Positions 13,070 through 13,104 of a DNA stretch of 13,104 bases are shown piece after piece; the first letter of the stretch is position 1; each line of letters begins with the position of its first letter. The notes beneath the pieces are model-generated. The model was not told the origin of the DNA. It worked only from the letters and a program-made list of their open reading frames with translations, and ran no database searches. This DNA is from Eubacteriaceae bacterium UBA1433 (GTDB lineage: Bacteria; Bacillota; Clostridia; Eubacteriales; UBA1433), in the NCBI GenBank assembly GCA_002329295.1, contig DCTT01000023.1, positions 1 to 13,104 on the forward strand, in the 5' to 3' direction. Position numbers and translations under genes: made by a program.

Positions 13070-13104
13070 AAATACGAAAGTGAATAATTTTTTAAAATAG
13101 ATAG

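Overview
The window looks like an accessory stretch of an anaerobic, Clostridia-like Bacillota chromosome. The evidence is mid-range base composition, strong GGAGG-type ribosome binding sites, TTG starts with good Shine-Dalgarno sequences, a lipoprotein with a Gram-positive style lipobox, and several small families typical of Firmicutes (QueG-like 4Fe-4S double-cluster protein, ProX/YbaK editing protein, ICMT-like membrane protein). The genus cannot be read from the sequence. No rRNA, tRNA, integrase or transposase gene was recognised.

Layout: (1) 1-715 is non-coding and full of degenerate, strand-asymmetric repeats. It also carries two convincing intrinsic terminators that face each other. 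(2) 716-10768 holds eleven protein-coding loci, all on the minus strand. Read in transcription order they are: a WapI-like protein (10768-10241), a small unknown protein (10155-9715), a lipoprotein (9689-9270), a DUF2971 protein (9154-8300), an alpha/beta hydrolase (8166-7348), a YbaK/ProX Ala-tRNA(Pro) editing protein (7320-6829), a truncated RhuM gene (6733-6413), an ICMT-like membrane methyltransferase (6298-5627), a membrane-anchored alpha/beta hydrolase (5390-4245), a membrane-anchored metallophosphoesterase (4035-3190), and an unusual 655-residue fusion of an immunity-like N-terminus to a QueG-like iron-sulfur domain (2683-716). (3) Between the last two genes lies a small type I-E style CRISPR array (2822-3093; five repeats, four 33-nt spacers) with no cas gene in view. 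(4) 10977-11556 is a second purine-rich non-coding stretch. (5) The right end has two plus-strand genes: a phage-type KGG/RRRKK basic protein (11557-12066) and an AT-rich unknown gene (12215-13069) whose first ~35 codons look like host sequence.

Most genes appear to be single-gene units. The likely co-transcribed sets are 10768-9270 (WapI-like, small unknown, lipoprotein) and 8166-6829 (hydrolase then editing protein, 27-nt gap). Several genes look acquired or decayed: the DUF2971 gene and the rightmost gene are clearly more AT-rich than their neighbours, RhuM is cut to about a third, and small immunity-like genes stand without a recognisable toxin.

No complete new multi-gene system could be demonstrated. 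The best leads are the immunity-like/QueG-like fusion, the orphan CRISPR array, a ~45-bp element shared by the 3' flanks of two unrelated genes (each also lying upstream of an alpha/beta hydrolase gene), the chimeric AT-rich gene at the right end, and the repeat-filled left end with a plus-strand terminator that has no recognised gene.
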